From: Thalassolituus maritimus
Lineage (GTDB): Bacteria; Pseudomonadota; Gammaproteobacteria; Pseudomonadales; Oceanobacteraceae
Length of the DNA stretch: 64,000 nt
Reading direction: 5' to 3'
NCBI GenBank assembly: GCA_913019975.1
Contig: CAJWBH010000012.1
Location: 62,001 to 126,000 of the forward strand
Shown here: positions 28,290 to 37,289 of the stretch, piece by piece
Numbering within the stretch: position 1 is the first letter of the stretch
Layout of the letters: each line of letters begins with the position of its first letter
Notes under the pieces: model-generated
Told to the model about the DNA's origin: nothing
The model's database searches: none
What the model saw: the letters and a program-made list of their open reading frames with translations, nothing else
Made by a program: the position numbers and the translations under genes

Positions 28290-29267
28290 GGCATTCCCCT
28301 TATCTGTACGATTCTGATAGAGCGTATCCATGCCTACTGAAATGACTACGCTGTCTGACAGCAGCATTTTTGCGTTAATTAATGCGGTCGAGGTACAGCC
28401 CAGAACGTATGAATAGTGAGTTTTGCTGTATAACTCTTCTGCACAGAAAATATCTTCCTCAATAACTTTGTAGCCGTTGTTGAATTCCTGATTGCTTGAT
28501 CTCGGGTGGCCAAGGTAATGAACCTGGTCAACGTTCAGTCGTTCGACCTCAAGCTTGAGGCGGTTGCTGATTGTAGTCACTTCGTGGGCTGTTGCCAGAT
28601 TGAGGTCAAGAAGACGTTGTCCGATAACCAGGGCTTTCTTTTTCTTTTTAGGCTCAGCTCTGCGTTCAATGGCAATATCGATATGCCTGAGCTTATCTTC
28701 CGGGTAATTCGTTTTAATGCCAGAAAAAGAATACAAGACATCAAACAGAGGATCGTCAATTCCAATGCGGCAGCCTGAAAAGTAATGATACTTGAGATCC
28801 GGGAACGGTAAATATTTCAGATATCGTAATCTGGTTCTCAGCGATACTTTTGAGGTTTCGTCGGTTGATTCAACAATGGTGTTGAGAATGCCGTCCGGAA
28901 CCATTCTGAGTCTGAGTGGCACTTGACTGAAATTGCGCTGAAGAGCATGTATCACCAGATTCTGATGAATCTGATCGATCCGGGGGGTATGGAGCAGTAT
29001 TCGTGAGAAAGGTTTTGCTGAACGTAGTTTGTTGACTACGGAACTCAGGCACCGTTTAAGCTTTATGATCTTTTGCAACGTACCCGACCAGTCTCGGTCG
29101 AGGTAGGTATGGTCTACACCGCGTGCTGTGAGCTTCTGAGATAGAGATTCAGAGTAAGAGAAAACGATCACCTGTTCCGGTGACGTTATTTTTATAATTT
29201 CCAGGCTCGCGAGATACTGGAGTTCCGTCTCTATGACAAATAAAGCGATGTCGCCGTGTGTCTTCAT
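28248..29267 (-). CDS. Polysialyltransferase/GT52-like glycosyltransferase
   Basis: Protein of 339 residues with the layout of the bacterial polysialyltransferase and GT52 families: an N-terminal Rossmann half (IALFVIETELQYLASLEII), a central VPDGILNTI, and a C-terminal half with HYLGHPRSSNQ and LGCTSTALINAKML. The HP and S-T-A motifs in the second half correspond to CMP-sugar-binding positions in that superfamily. The acceptor and the sugar are not readable; no CMP-sialic acid genes are in the window. Last gene of the minus-strand glycan run. Confidence 0.65.
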   Translation of the reverse strand: MKTHGDIALFVIETELQYLASLEIIKITSPEQVIVFSYSESLSQKLTARGVDHTYLDRDWSGTLQKIIKLKRCLSSVVNKLRSAKPFSRILLHTPRIDQIHQNLVIHALQRNFSQVPLRLRMVPDGILNTIVESTDETSKVSLRTRLRYLKYLPFPDLKYHYFSGCRIGIDDPLFDVLYSFSGIKTNYPEDKLRHIDIAIERRAEPKKKKKALVIGQRLLDLNLATAHEVTTISNRLKLEVERLNVDQVHYLGHPRSSNQEFNNGYKVIEEDIFCAEELYSKTHYSYVLGCTSTALINAKMLLSDSVVISVGMDTLYQNRTDKGNALRYTFESAGIVVL

Positions 29268-29290
29268 TGATTTTGCTGTTGCCCGGTTGC

Positions 29291-29974
29291 TTACTTATTA
29301 ATGCTTTGACAATAAAGATCAAGCTCAGTCCCTTTCAGGCTTGAAGATTCTAAGCTGTTGAGCAGGTTCCTGATAGCCTTGCGGTGTTTCTTTTCAAACA
29401 CCTTACGGCGCTTGTAGCGCTTTGCCCCTGTATCAATAAACTTCAGTTCCATGGTTTCTGGATGACAAAAAATATTATCAAGGTGGAGGTCTGAATAAAG
29501 AACGGAATGCTGTTTTAACGTTTGCAGTGTGATTCTAATCTGATCGGTCAGAAGCGAGACCTGCTGGTCGTTCAGATCCTTCTGTATATCAGAGAGAGAG
29601 AGTAAACCTGATTCCGTCAGATTTTCCATCAGGTAATAGCCGATATACAAGGCGTTGCGTGGGATTGGAAAAGAAATGCCCATCTCATACACTTCCGGAG
29701 CACCAATCCCAATAGACCGTAGAAGCTGGGCACCCGTGTACTCAGTATGGGTTCTACTTCGCTTCCAGAAAACCTTAACATGTTCATGCCAGGTCCGCGC
29801 TTTCACCAGTTTCAGAACCATTGATGTCCCTGAGAGCATGCCTACTGTCGATACATGATGGTCGAGCAGGATTTCACCCAGAGTAAGTTCGCGGCCCTGT
29901 CCTGCATTGCCAGAGGTTCGTAAAAAGTGCTGTATAAGTGTCTTACTGTTGTCTCTGCGTATTCTGGTCAGCAC
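29291..29974 (-). CDS. WaaP/Kdo-kinase-like lipopolysaccharide kinase
   Basis: Kinase-fold protein of 227 residues, GTG start 4 bases after the upstream stop with GGAAA before it. Motifs seen: the ATP lysine region MVLKLVKA, the catalytic loop YSDLHLDNIF (Asp plus Asn) and the metal Asp in FIDTGAKRYKRRK. This matches kinases that phosphorylate heptose or Kdo of the lipopolysaccharide core. The C-terminal basic stretch suggests membrane-proximal binding. The exact sugar substrate is unknown. Confidence 0.75.
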   Translation of the reverse strand: MLTRIRRDNSKTLIQHFLRTSGNAGQGRELTLGEILLDHHVSTVGMLSGTSMVLKLVKARTWHEHVKVFWKRSRTHTEYTGAQLLRSIGIGAPEVYEMGISFPIPRNALYIGYYLMENLTESGLLSLSDIQKDLNDQQVSLLTDQIRITLQTLKQHSVLYSDLHLDNIFCHPETMELKFIDTGAKRYKRRKVFEKKHRKAIRNLLNSLESSSLKGTELDLYCQSINK

Positions 29975-29978
29975 GTTA

Positions 29979-30704
29979 CTATTTCCAGTATTCTCTGATC
30001 CAGGGCGCTTCCTTCCATACCCCCCATGGACCGTTCATAACATCAACAGGATCGGGTTTTCCATGGAAGATGACGATTTTTGCGCCTTGCGGTAGTTGTG
30101 CATATCCTTTGGTTGTCGGAAACATGTCGAGTTTAAGAAGTATGCGGCCGATAGCTCCCCATGTGCGCTTAGCCCGTGCATTACATTGCTTCTTGAAGGA
30201 GACCACCCATTCGCGGGGCCATTCATTCATGTGCTGTGGAATGGCCTCTGCAATCCAGTCCTGGTCGCCGTGAAGTCGCTCAATAATACTTTCTTTGTTC
30301 TCCCAGAAGCGTTCCCAGACTTCTGTCTGGCTACCTATTTCCAGGCGGAATACAGAGCTGTTGAAACCTTTTTTCAGGTCTTTGATGATACGGAATGTGC
30401 CGGGTGCATAAGTGAAAAGCTCATCAATGTTTGCGGTGATCACAACATCCAGATCGAGGAAAATAGTGGTGCCTGAGATATCGAAGAGTTCGGATTTAAA
30501 CAGCATCAGCTTATACCACCATCCCTTGATACCAAGATCAGGTAACATGCGGAAGTTTATTCCTTCATCGAGACCCTCGGGGTTGTCTGTGATGCAGTAG
30601 AAATTTATCGGCACTGTGGTATTACGGCGAACCATATTATGCAGACGATTCACGAATTCAGCGGGGTACTTAGAGCCCCATTTTAAGCAGACGACGTTAT
30701 ACAT
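29979..30704 (-). CDS. GT8-like glycosyltransferase
   Basis: Protein of 241 residues. The N-terminus (YNVVCLKWGSKYPAEFVNRL, then INFYCITDNPEGL) and the metal-binding DxD in FLDLDVVITANIDELF indicate a GT-A fold close to GT8. The C-terminal HGKPDP supplies the usual second metal-binding His. It probably adds a hexose to a surface glycan. It is followed within 4 bases by the WaaP-like gene, so they form one transcription unit. Confidence 0.7.
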   Translation of the reverse strand: MYNVVCLKWGSKYPAEFVNRLHNMVRRNTTVPINFYCITDNPEGLDEGINFRMLPDLGIKGWWYKLMLFKSELFDISGTTIFLDLDVVITANIDELFTYAPGTFRIIKDLKKGFNSSVFRLEIGSQTEVWERFWENKESIIERLHGDQDWIAEAIPQHMNEWPREWVVSFKKQCNARAKRTWGAIGRILLKLDMFPTTKGYAQLPQGAKIVIFHGKPDPVDVMNGPWGVWKEAPWIREYWK

Positions 30705-30758
30705 GGATCGCTATTTTAAAACTCTGACCGGTATAGAACCGGGGTGATATTTATGTAA

Positions 30759-31661
30759 TCAGCTGGCGTTCAGCGCTTGCGTGATTACCTTAGTAGGGTG
30801 TGGATCTTCACAAATGATACCGAGGTCAAGCAGCGTGCTTTTTCTCTCTTTTGGGACTGTTAAACGGTCAATTTCCTGTTCCAGTTGTCCTGAATCATGG
30901 AGCTTAACCCAGCGTCTGTAATGGTTCCCCATTTTCGATACGCCTTTTTTCAGTAATGCCGAGCGATTTTCAATGTTTGCTACAAAAGACTCCCGGGACC
31001 TGATCGGATAGTGATAGACCGTAATTCTTTCTGACTGTTTCTGATTTAACCAGCCCCAGGCGTGCCAGGCTCTATGGTTTCCACCTTTGATTCTCAGCAT
31101 GCCGGGGCTACGGACAATGACTTTACCGTGGATTTTTCCGAGCATAATAGATCGCTCGACCTCTTCCACTTCACCACCTTTCCGGTAGTTTATCGGCGAA
31201 GAGACACATAGGTTCTGTGTGAAAAAATCTGCTCCACGATCAAATGCTTCACGTTCGAAAAGTATATTTTTGCGCTGGCAGTGAATGATCGACCCTGTTT
31301 GTGTCAGCTCATCTTTCAGGTTACACCCTGGTGATGGTATCCAGAACTCATCTGCATCGTTCGCGATTGTCCAGTCAGCACCAAAATCCTTTCGCGCCAT
31401 CTTCGCCATCTCGGTTTTCCAGTTACTTTGCTGGTAGTCCAGAGTAGGGCGCTCAATCACTGTAATTGGCAGGGTATTGGCGAGTGCACGAACGATTTCC
31501 AGGGTGCCATCTGTCGATCCGTTATCCATAACAACGAAACTATCCACACCTAAGGCGGCGTGGACCCGGATGTTTTCAGCAATAATGTCTGCTTCATTTT
31601 TAATGAGCAGATTCATCGACAAATGCATAGAAATGACCGTTCGCGTAAAGCGCACAATCAT
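30759..31661 (-). CDS. GT2-family glycosyltransferase
   Basis: Protein of up to 300 residues. Residues from Met12 (HLSMNLLIKNEADIIAENI) match family 2 transferases with the nucleotide motif DNGSTDGT and the DxD in NDADEFW. Starts at 31661, 31628 or 31616 are all possible; none has a convincing ribosome site. I keep the longest. The C-terminal half (WHAWGWLNQKQSERITVYHYPIRS) resembles GT92/GT2 proteins of surface polysaccharide loci. Confidence 0.75.
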   Translation of the reverse strand: MIVRFTRTVISMHLSMNLLIKNEADIIAENIRVHAALGVDSFVVMDNGSTDGTLEIVRALANTLPITVIERPTLDYQQSNWKTEMAKMARKDFGADWTIANDADEFWIPSPGCNLKDELTQTGSIIHCQRKNILFEREAFDRGADFFTQNLCVSSPINYRKGGEVEEVERSIMLGKIHGKVIVRSPGMLRIKGGNHRAWHAWGWLNQKQSERITVYHYPIRSRESFVANIENRSALLKKGVSKMGNHYRRWVKLHDSGQLEQEIDRLTVPKERKSTLLDLGIICEDPHPTKVITQALNAS

Positions 31662-31694
31662 ATCTCAGAGATTAATTTATGTACACGTCATCAA

Positions 31695-32306
31695 CTACGC
31701 TGCATCTGGGACAGCAATGCATGCATTGTTACCGGCTTTCTCAATAGCCCCGTTCGACAGTGCCGCGAACTTTTTTTCGAGTGACTTCCAGGACTTGTTA
31801 ATAAAGTATCGTGATAGCGCTGGAATCCGGATGTTAAGAGGGTTCACTCCCGGATTGCTGACTCCATCAACGATAACTAAACGCGGATGACCATTCTGGA
31901 CCTGGCACATGATGTTGTTAGGGCTGAGATCCCGAACGCAGATCTGTTGTTCCAGGAGGTATTCACGCAGCTCATCCATGAGGGCTCTGATCGTATTTTC
32001 GGGAAACTCTTTATTTCGCACAGCGTTTGACAGGGTCGATGATACTTCTCCGTCATCGTTCAACATCAGTTCGCAAGCCGCACCTTCCCCGCGGCTCGTC
32101 TTGACAGTCCCCATGTAGTGCGCCAACTTCGACGTGTCTACGCCTTGCTTCATCAGATAAGCAAAGTACGCTCTCTCACGACGTGTTTGCTTCTGTGGTT
32201 TGCGTGACACTTTGATGCACTGGTTATTGATGAGTGGGTGGCGATAGCAATCCCGGTCTCGCCCCTGGCCTATCAACTCTGCTTCTGACAGATCGATAAT
32301 ATCCAT
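31695..32306 (-). CDS. YrbL-like kinase-fold protein
   Basis: I chose the ATG at 32306 because AAGGG lies 8 bases upstream, giving 203 residues. The sequence begins MDIIDLSEAELIGQGRDRDC, a glycine loop, then the ATP lysine in CIKVSRK. The catalytic loop is VRDLSPNNIM and the metal Asp is in VIVDGVSN. This matches the YrbL family, known in enterics as a PhoP-regulated protein of unknown function. Finding it inside a glycosyltransferase run suggests it phosphorylates a glycan, but that is inference. Confidence 0.75.
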   Translation of the reverse strand: MDIIDLSEAELIGQGRDRDCYRHPLINNQCIKVSRKPQKQTRRERAYFAYLMKQGVDTSKLAHYMGTVKTSRGEGAACELMLNDDGEVSSTLSNAVRNKEFPENTIRALMDELREYLLEQQICVRDLSPNNIMCQVQNGHPRLVIVDGVSNPGVNPLNIRIPALSRYFINKSWKSLEKKFAALSNGAIEKAGNNACIAVPDAA

Positions 32307-32374
32307 AGAGGTACCCTTAATCTTTGCGGTTGTCATGCTATTGTCATTGTTTTATGTATTAGGTTCCAGTTTTT

Positions 32375-32428
32375 ATAGGCCAATTGACTATTCCCTCAGC
32401 GGCACAATAGAGAGCTAATAGGCCAATT
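32375..32428. repeat. Direct repeat in the leader of the YrbL-like gene
   Basis: Two copies of ATAGGCCAATT (32375-32385 and 32418-32428) lie 43 bases apart, about four helical turns. The similarity extends a few bases on the right (GAC versus CAC). Reading on the minus strand, each TTGGCC could serve as a -35 element. A binding site for a regulator is possible. Confidence 0.5.
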
Positions 32429-32451
32429 CACGAGCTTGGTCGCAATATGTA

Positions 32452-33543
32452 TCAGGCTTCGAGCGTTGTTCCCTGAGATACTTCATTGGCAGCAACGCTG
32501 GTAACGCCAATCCGAGAAAAAAAATGCTCAAACTCGCTGGCGAGAGGTGCCTCTGGGTTTTTAATCGATATGATTTGCGCGTCGGGCCTGAGCCAGCGGC
32601 CGTTGATCAGTGTCGAAGAAAGATCTCCGATGATCGTTGCTTCAGGGGGAAGTAGGGGCAAAATCGCTTCAAACGGTATTCGATGGGGAATGACGTAGGC
32701 GCCAGTCCGGTTTTCAGCCTGCAGTATATCTGGGTTGGTGTTGCGAGGATGGTACTTGACGCCAACTATTCTGCCATCGCTGATTATCTCTGCCATCACA
32801 GAATCCATTGCATCCTTATAGCCATCTAACTTAGTGATAATTGACTCATGAGGGAGCGTAAGTACTGCACCGAGATCTTTCAATGTTTGTGGATCAGCGC
32901 CGAAGTGCTTGACCAGAAGTGAGCAGAAGTCCCGTACTGTAGGGTTATCGGTGTGGGCAGGTTGAAGAGGATGGAGTTTCTTTTGTGCCAGTAACGGGTG
33001 AACCAGATCAGGGAAAGCTGCATAGACGTCTGAAATCCATTGGGATGCACCAATGGTCGGAGGATTCTTCCACCAGAAGCCGTACGTCAGTTTTTTCAGC
33101 CAGTTATCAACAATACGATCTGAAAAGCTGGCTGAAGCCTCGCGTCCTACATACGTGAACGTGCCTTCATCCATATAGATGCCTTGCACGTCACTGCGCT
33201 TGGACTTCGCGCAATGCATTGCGTACTGAAACTCGATACGTCGATCATTCCCGGTGAAGAGTTGTCCTGGTTCGTTCCGCGTTACCCATTGCTCAAATTC
33301 CGCAAATACGCGTTTACGGTTTTCCAGTTTCGCCTTGGTGCCTTTGATATGACCCTGACTGATGCGCAATTCACTGAACGGCGAGTTATGCCAGCTCTTA
33401 ATGAGATCGAAGTAAGGGTTGTTTTCTACGATAGGTTGATCAATCAACCACAGGCATGCAGGGGTGCTGGGCGTCTTACTGGCGATCGCCACCGAATTCA
33501 GAATATGTAAGGGTGTCGATGCCAGAAAGAGTTGCTGAGACAT
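32452..33543 (-). CDS. Polysialyltransferase/GT52-like glycosyltransferase
   Basis: Protein of 363 residues, a second member of the same broad family as the gene at 28248. It starts SQQLFLASTPLHILNSVAIA, the usual N-terminal pattern, has YMDEGTFTYVGR in the middle, and VKYHPRNTNPD with GDLSSTLING in the C-terminal nucleotide-sugar half. Sugar specificity is unknown. It begins 12 bases after the metF stop, so it may be reached by read-through from the SAM-cycle operon. Confidence 0.65.
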   Translation of the reverse strand: MSQQLFLASTPLHILNSVAIASKTPSTPACLWLIDQPIVENNPYFDLIKSWHNSPFSELRISQGHIKGTKAKLENRKRVFAEFEQWVTRNEPGQLFTGNDRRIEFQYAMHCAKSKRSDVQGIYMDEGTFTYVGREASASFSDRIVDNWLKKLTYGFWWKNPPTIGASQWISDVYAAFPDLVHPLLAQKKLHPLQPAHTDNPTVRDFCSLLVKHFGADPQTLKDLGAVLTLPHESIITKLDGYKDAMDSVMAEIISDGRIVGVKYHPRNTNPDILQAENRTGAYVIPHRIPFEAILPLLPPEATIIGDLSSTLINGRWLRPDAQIISIKNPEAPLASEFEHFFSRIGVTSVAANEVSQGTTLEA

Positions 33544-33555
33544 AGGTGTGTCCGA

Positions 33556-34380
33556 TTAAACCAGATTACGCCACACACGCAGGCTGGCTTCAGACTGATT
33601 GAGGGTATAGAAGTGAATACCTGGTGCGCCGCCTTCTAACAGGCGATGGCACATTTCCGTTACCACCTCTTCACCAAATTGCTGAATAGACTCGTTGTTA
33701 TCGCCGTAGGCTTCCAGTTGCTTGCGGATCCAGCGTGGAATCTCGGCGCCACAAGCGTCCGAGAAACGTGCCAGCTTGCTGTAGTTGGTGATTGGCATGA
33801 TGCCCGGAATGATCGGGATATCGACGCCCATGTCACGTACACGATCAACGAAGTTGAAGTAGCTGTCGGCGTTGAAGAAGTACTGAGTGATTGCGCTGTC
33901 TGCACCAGCCTTCACTTTGTTGACGAAGTGTTCGAGGTCTTTTTCGAAGCTGGTCGCCTGAGGGTGCATCTCTGGGTAAGCCGCGACCTCAAGAGTGAAG
34001 TGATCGCCGGTTTCTTCGCGGATGAACTCGACCAGTTCGTTGGCATAGCGCAGCTCGCTGCTGGCGAGGCCGGCGCCGCTTGGCAGGTCGCCGCGCAGGG
34101 TAACAATGCGGTCGATGCCGAGGTCCTTGTATTCATTCAGCAGTGAGCGCAGATCGTCCTTACTGTCACCCACGCACGACAGGTGAGGGGCTGCAGCGAT
34201 ACCGCGTTCCTGAATGGCTTTGACGATGGCGTAGGTGCGGTCGCGGGTAGAGCCACCGGCACCGTAGGTCACCGAGAAAAACTCTGGATTAAAGGCAGCG
34301 AGTTCGTCGCGCACTTTCAGGAGTTTTTCTGTCCCTTCCTCGGTTTTGGTCGGGAAAAATTCAAAACTTAAGGTCGTCAT
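33556..34380 (-). CDS. metF: Methylenetetrahydrofolate reductase
   Basis: Flavoenzyme that makes 5-methyltetrahydrofolate for methionine synthesis. The 274 residues include SFEFFPTKTEEG, TYGAGGSTRDRT, TLRGDLPSG and the C-terminal HFYTLNQ. It lies downstream of sahR-metK-ahcY; a 216-base gap holding a long palindrome separates it from ahcY. Confidence 0.96.
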   Translation of the reverse strand: MTTLSFEFFPTKTEEGTEKLLKVRDELAAFNPEFFSVTYGAGGSTRDRTYAIVKAIQERGIAAAPHLSCVGDSKDDLRSLLNEYKDLGIDRIVTLRGDLPSGAGLASSELRYANELVEFIREETGDHFTLEVAAYPEMHPQATSFEKDLEHFVNKVKAGADSAITQYFFNADSYFNFVDRVRDMGVDIPIIPGIMPITNYSKLARFSDACGAEIPRWIRKQLEAYGDNNESIQQFGEEVVTEMCHRLLEGGAPGIHFYTLNQSEASLRVWRNLV

Positions 34381-34470
34381 CTTAACTTCTCTTGATCCGG
34401 TAGAGGCGCTGTTCGCCGCTACCTATTATCTTGTTATTGGCTATTTACTTCGCACTTATCATAGCCTCAG

Positions 34471-34591
34471 GAGCGTTAGCGAAGAAGCCAGATCGAGGCG
34501 GATTTGCTTCGGAACGCGCAGTGTATAAATCATACATGAGCATTTCCGGAGCAAATCCAACAAAGAGCTGGCGATGCAGCTAGCTCCGCTC
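34471..34591. repeat. 121-bp nested imperfect palindrome between ahcY and metF
   Basis: Working inwards, the paired blocks are GAGCG (34471) with CGCTC (34587), TAGC (34477) with GCTA (34579), GCCAG (34487) with CTGGC (34568), a 15-base arm GGATTTGCTTCGGAA (34500-34514) with TTCCGGAGCAAATCC (34544-34558, one G-T wobble), and TGTAT (34522) with ATACA (34532). It could be a dispersed palindromic repeat of the ERIC type or a structured leader RNA for metF. Confidence 0.75.
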
Positions 34592-34596
34592 AAACA

Positions 34597-35979
34597 TTAA
34601 TATTTATAGGCTTCTGGCTTATACGGGCCATCCACATCAACATTAATGTAGCTCGCTTGATCACCCGTCAGTTTAGTGATCACGCCACCGAAGCCTTCCA
34701 CCATGTCTTTGGCCACTTCTTCATCCAGCTTTTTCGGCAGAACTTTCACATAGATGCTTTCTTTCTTCTCAGCTTCCATCATATCGGCGAATTTGCGCTC
34801 ATACAGATAGATCTGCGCCAGTACCTGGTTGGCGAACGAGCCGTCCATGATACGTGATGGGTGACCGGTGGCGTTACCCAGGTTCACCAGACGGCCTTCA
34901 GACAGCAAGATCAGATGATCGTCTGCGGCTTCGTCACGGTACACCTTGTGTACCTGTGGCTTCACTTCTTCCCACTTCCAGTTCTCACGCATGTAAGCGG
35001 TGTCGATCTCGTTGTCGAAGTGGCCGATGTTACAGACAACGGCGCCGCTCTTCAGCTTCTGAAGCATGTTTTTGTCGCAAACGTTCACGTTACCCGTGGT
35101 CGTTACGATCAGGTCGGTTTTGCCCAGCAGGTCCGCGTCGACGCATTCCAGCGTACCGTTGTTTTCGCCGTTGATGTACGGAGAAACGACTTCGAAGCCG
35201 TCCATGCACGCTTGCATAGCACAGATAGGGTCGATCTCAGTCACTTTAACGATCATGCCTTCCTGACGCAGAGACGCGGCAGAACCTTTACCCACGTCAC
35301 CGTAACCGATCACCAGTGCTTTCTTACCAGACAGCAGATGGTCGGTACCGCGCTTGATGGCATCGTTCAGAGAGTGACGACAGCCGTACTTGTTGTCGTT
35401 CTTCGCTTTGGTGACCGAGTCGTTCACGTTGATTGCAGGTACTTTTAGTTCGCCTTTTTCCAACATTTCCAGCAGACGGTGAACACCGGTCGTGGTCTCT
35501 TCAGAGATGCCGTGGATGTCATTCAGCAGTGCTGGGAAGTCGTTGTGAACCATCTCAGTCAGGTCACCACCGTCGTCCAGGATCATGTTGGCATCCCATA
35601 CTTTGTCGCCGTCTTTCTCGGCAAGAATGGTCTGCTTGATGCACCACAGGAATTCTTCTTCGGTTTCACCTTTCCAGGCGAAGACTGGAATACCCGCCGC
35701 CGCGATGGCAGCAGCCGCGTGATCCTGAGTCGAGAAAATGTTGCACGAAGACCAGCGGACGTCAGCACCCAGATCCACCAGAGTCTCAATCAGAACCGCG
35801 GTCTGAATGGTCATGTGAATACAGCCCATGATCTTAGCACCGGCTAATGGCTGTGATTCTTTGTACTTACGGCGCAGCGCCATCAGGGCTGGCATTTCGC
35901 CTTCGGCGATTTTAATTTCTTTGCGGCCCCAATCGGCGAGGCTCATGTCTGCAACTTTGTAATCAGTAAACTGGGTCAT
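34597..35979 (-). CDS. ahcY: S-adenosylhomocysteine hydrolase
   Basis: Splits S-adenosylhomocysteine into adenosine and homocysteine, relieving product inhibition of methyltransferases. The 460 residues show the NAD site [18 protein letters not shown], the substrate site region and the C-terminal YKPEAYKY. The length includes the internal insertion usual for bacterial and plant enzymes. It lies 74 bases after metK, separated by a hairpin. Confidence 0.98.
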   Translation of the reverse strand: MTQFTDYKVADMSLADWGRKEIKIAEGEMPALMALRRKYKESQPLAGAKIMGCIHMTIQTAVLIETLVDLGADVRWSSCNIFSTQDHAAAAIAAAGIPVFAWKGETEEEFLWCIKQTILAEKDGDKVWDANMILDDGGDLTEMVHNDFPALLNDIHGISEETTTGVHRLLEMLEKGELKVPAINVNDSVTKAKNDNKYGCRHSLNDAIKRGTDHLLSGKKALVIGYGDVGKGSAASLRQEGMIVKVTEIDPICAMQACMDGFEVVSPYINGENNGTLECVDADLLGKTDLIVTTTGNVNVCDKNMLQKLKSGAVVCNIGHFDNEIDTAYMRENWKWEEVKPQVHKVYRDEAADDHLILLSEGRLVNLGNATGHPSRIMDGSFANQVLAQIYLYERKFADMMEAEKKESIYVKVLPKKLDEEVAKDMVEGFGGVITKLTGDQASYINVDVDGPYKPEAYKY

Positions 35980-36001
35980 GTTTTTGCCCTTTTGCTGTTA
36001 C

Positions 36002-36025
36002 GGTCGCCGGGGAATACCAGCGACC
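36002..36025 (-). promoter_or_regulatory. Hairpin in the metK-ahcY spacer
   Basis: On the minus strand GGTCGCTGG-TATTCC-CCGGCGACC forms a 9-bp stem (one G-T pair) with a 6-base loop, about 20 bases before the ahcY ATG. There is no T run, so it is not an intrinsic terminator. It could stabilise or process the mRNA or limit ahcY translation. Confidence 0.5.
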
Positions 36026-36053
36026 AGAAAATAAATGAAATTAAGCGCTGTAA

Positions 36054-37265
36054 TCAGACGCCGGCGGCGGTTTTCAGTGCATCGACCTTGTCAGTGCGCT
36101 CCCAGGTGAACGCAGTGAAGGTTTTGCTCTTCTTCTCGCCGTTTTCGGTGTACTCGTAGGTCATCTCGTAAGGCTCGCGACCAAAGTGGCCGTAAGCGGC
36201 AGTGGCCTGATACATAGGATTCAGCAGTTCCAGCTGGTTCTGGATCGCGTATGGACGCAGATCGAACACTTCGCGGATCACGCGTGCCAGTTCGATGTCG
36301 CTGATCTTGCCAGTACCGAAGGTATTCGCTGAAATAGACGTTGGCTCTGCCACGCCAATGGCGTACGACACCTGAATTTCACAACGGTCAGCCAGACCTG
36401 CAGCCACGATGTTTTTGGCAACATAACGGCCCATATAAGCCGCAGAACGGTCAACTTTCGAAGGATCTTTGCCAGAAAAGGCACCGCCACCGTGGCGTGC
36501 CATGCCGCCGTAGGTATCTACGATGATCTTACGGCCAGTCAGACCAGCATCACCCACCGGGCCACCAATCACGAAGTTACCGGTAGGGTTGATGTGGTAC
36601 AGCGTACCTTCGTGTAGCCATTCCGCAGGCAGTACAGGCTTAATGATGTGCTCAAGAACTTGCTCGCGCAGATCTTCAAGGCTGATGCTTGGATCGTGCT
36701 GGGTCGACAGAACCACCGCATCAACTTTCGGCGAGTCGCCTTCCCAGTTGATAGTGACCTGAGATTTCGCATCCGGGCGCAGCCAAGGCAGAGTGCCATT
36801 ACGACGCAGTTCAGACTGACGTTGTACCAGCAGGTGCGCGTAGTACACAGGCGCTGGCATCAGGTTAGGGGTTTCATTGGTTGCGTAACCGAACATCAGG
36901 CCCTGGTCGCCCGCGCCCTGATCTTCTGGTTTGGCGCGGTCAACACCCATGTTGATGTCGACAGACTGCTTACCAATGCCGTTCAGCACGGCACAGGTCG
37001 CGCCGTCGAAGCCTACATCAGAGCTGTTGTAGCCAATGCCTGTGATCACGTCGCGAACGATGTCTTCAAGGTCGACGTAGCATGAAGTTGTCAGCTCGCC
37101 AGCAACCACTGCCATACCGGTTTTAACCAGTGTCTCTACTGCAACACGCGCGTAGGGATCGCGGGCAATGATGGCGTCCAGAACCGCATCAGAAATCTGG
37201 TCGGCAACTTTGTCCGGGTGGCCTTCAGAGACGGACTCTGATGTAAAAATTGAATATTCGCTCAT
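36054..37265 (-). CDS. metK: S-adenosylmethionine synthetase
   Basis: Makes SAM from methionine and ATP. The 403 residues have the signatures [16 protein letters not shown] and [19 protein letters not shown], and the N-terminal [17 protein letters not shown]. It lies 24 bases after the sahR stop, so the regulator and its target are co-transcribed. Confidence 0.98.
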   Translation of the reverse strand: MSEYSIFTSESVSEGHPDKVADQISDAVLDAIIARDPYARVAVETLVKTGMAVVAGELTTSCYVDLEDIVRDVITGIGYNSSDVGFDGATCAVLNGIGKQSVDINMGVDRAKPEDQGAGDQGLMFGYATNETPNLMPAPVYYAHLLVQRQSELRRNGTLPWLRPDAKSQVTINWEGDSPKVDAVVLSTQHDPSISLEDLREQVLEHIIKPVLPAEWLHEGTLYHINPTGNFVIGGPVGDAGLTGRKIIVDTYGGMARHGGGAFSGKDPSKVDRSAAYMGRYVAKNIVAAGLADRCEIQVSYAIGVAEPTSISANTFGTGKISDIELARVIREVFDLRPYAIQNQLELLNPMYQATAAYGHFGREPYEMTYEYTENGEKKSKTFTAFTWERTDKVDALKTAAGV

Positions 37266-37289
37266 CTGCGACTCCTCAAAAAAATGCCC

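Noticed and set aside
34471-34591. Integron attC site
   Set aside because: The palindrome has a GCGTTAG-like end, but the paired core sites do not fit the attC consensus and no integrase or cassette array is near.
34381-36053. SAH or SAM riboswitch in the ahcY or metF leaders
   Set aside because: I could not find the conserved core of a known SAH or SAM riboswitch on the minus strand; SahR already explains the regulation.
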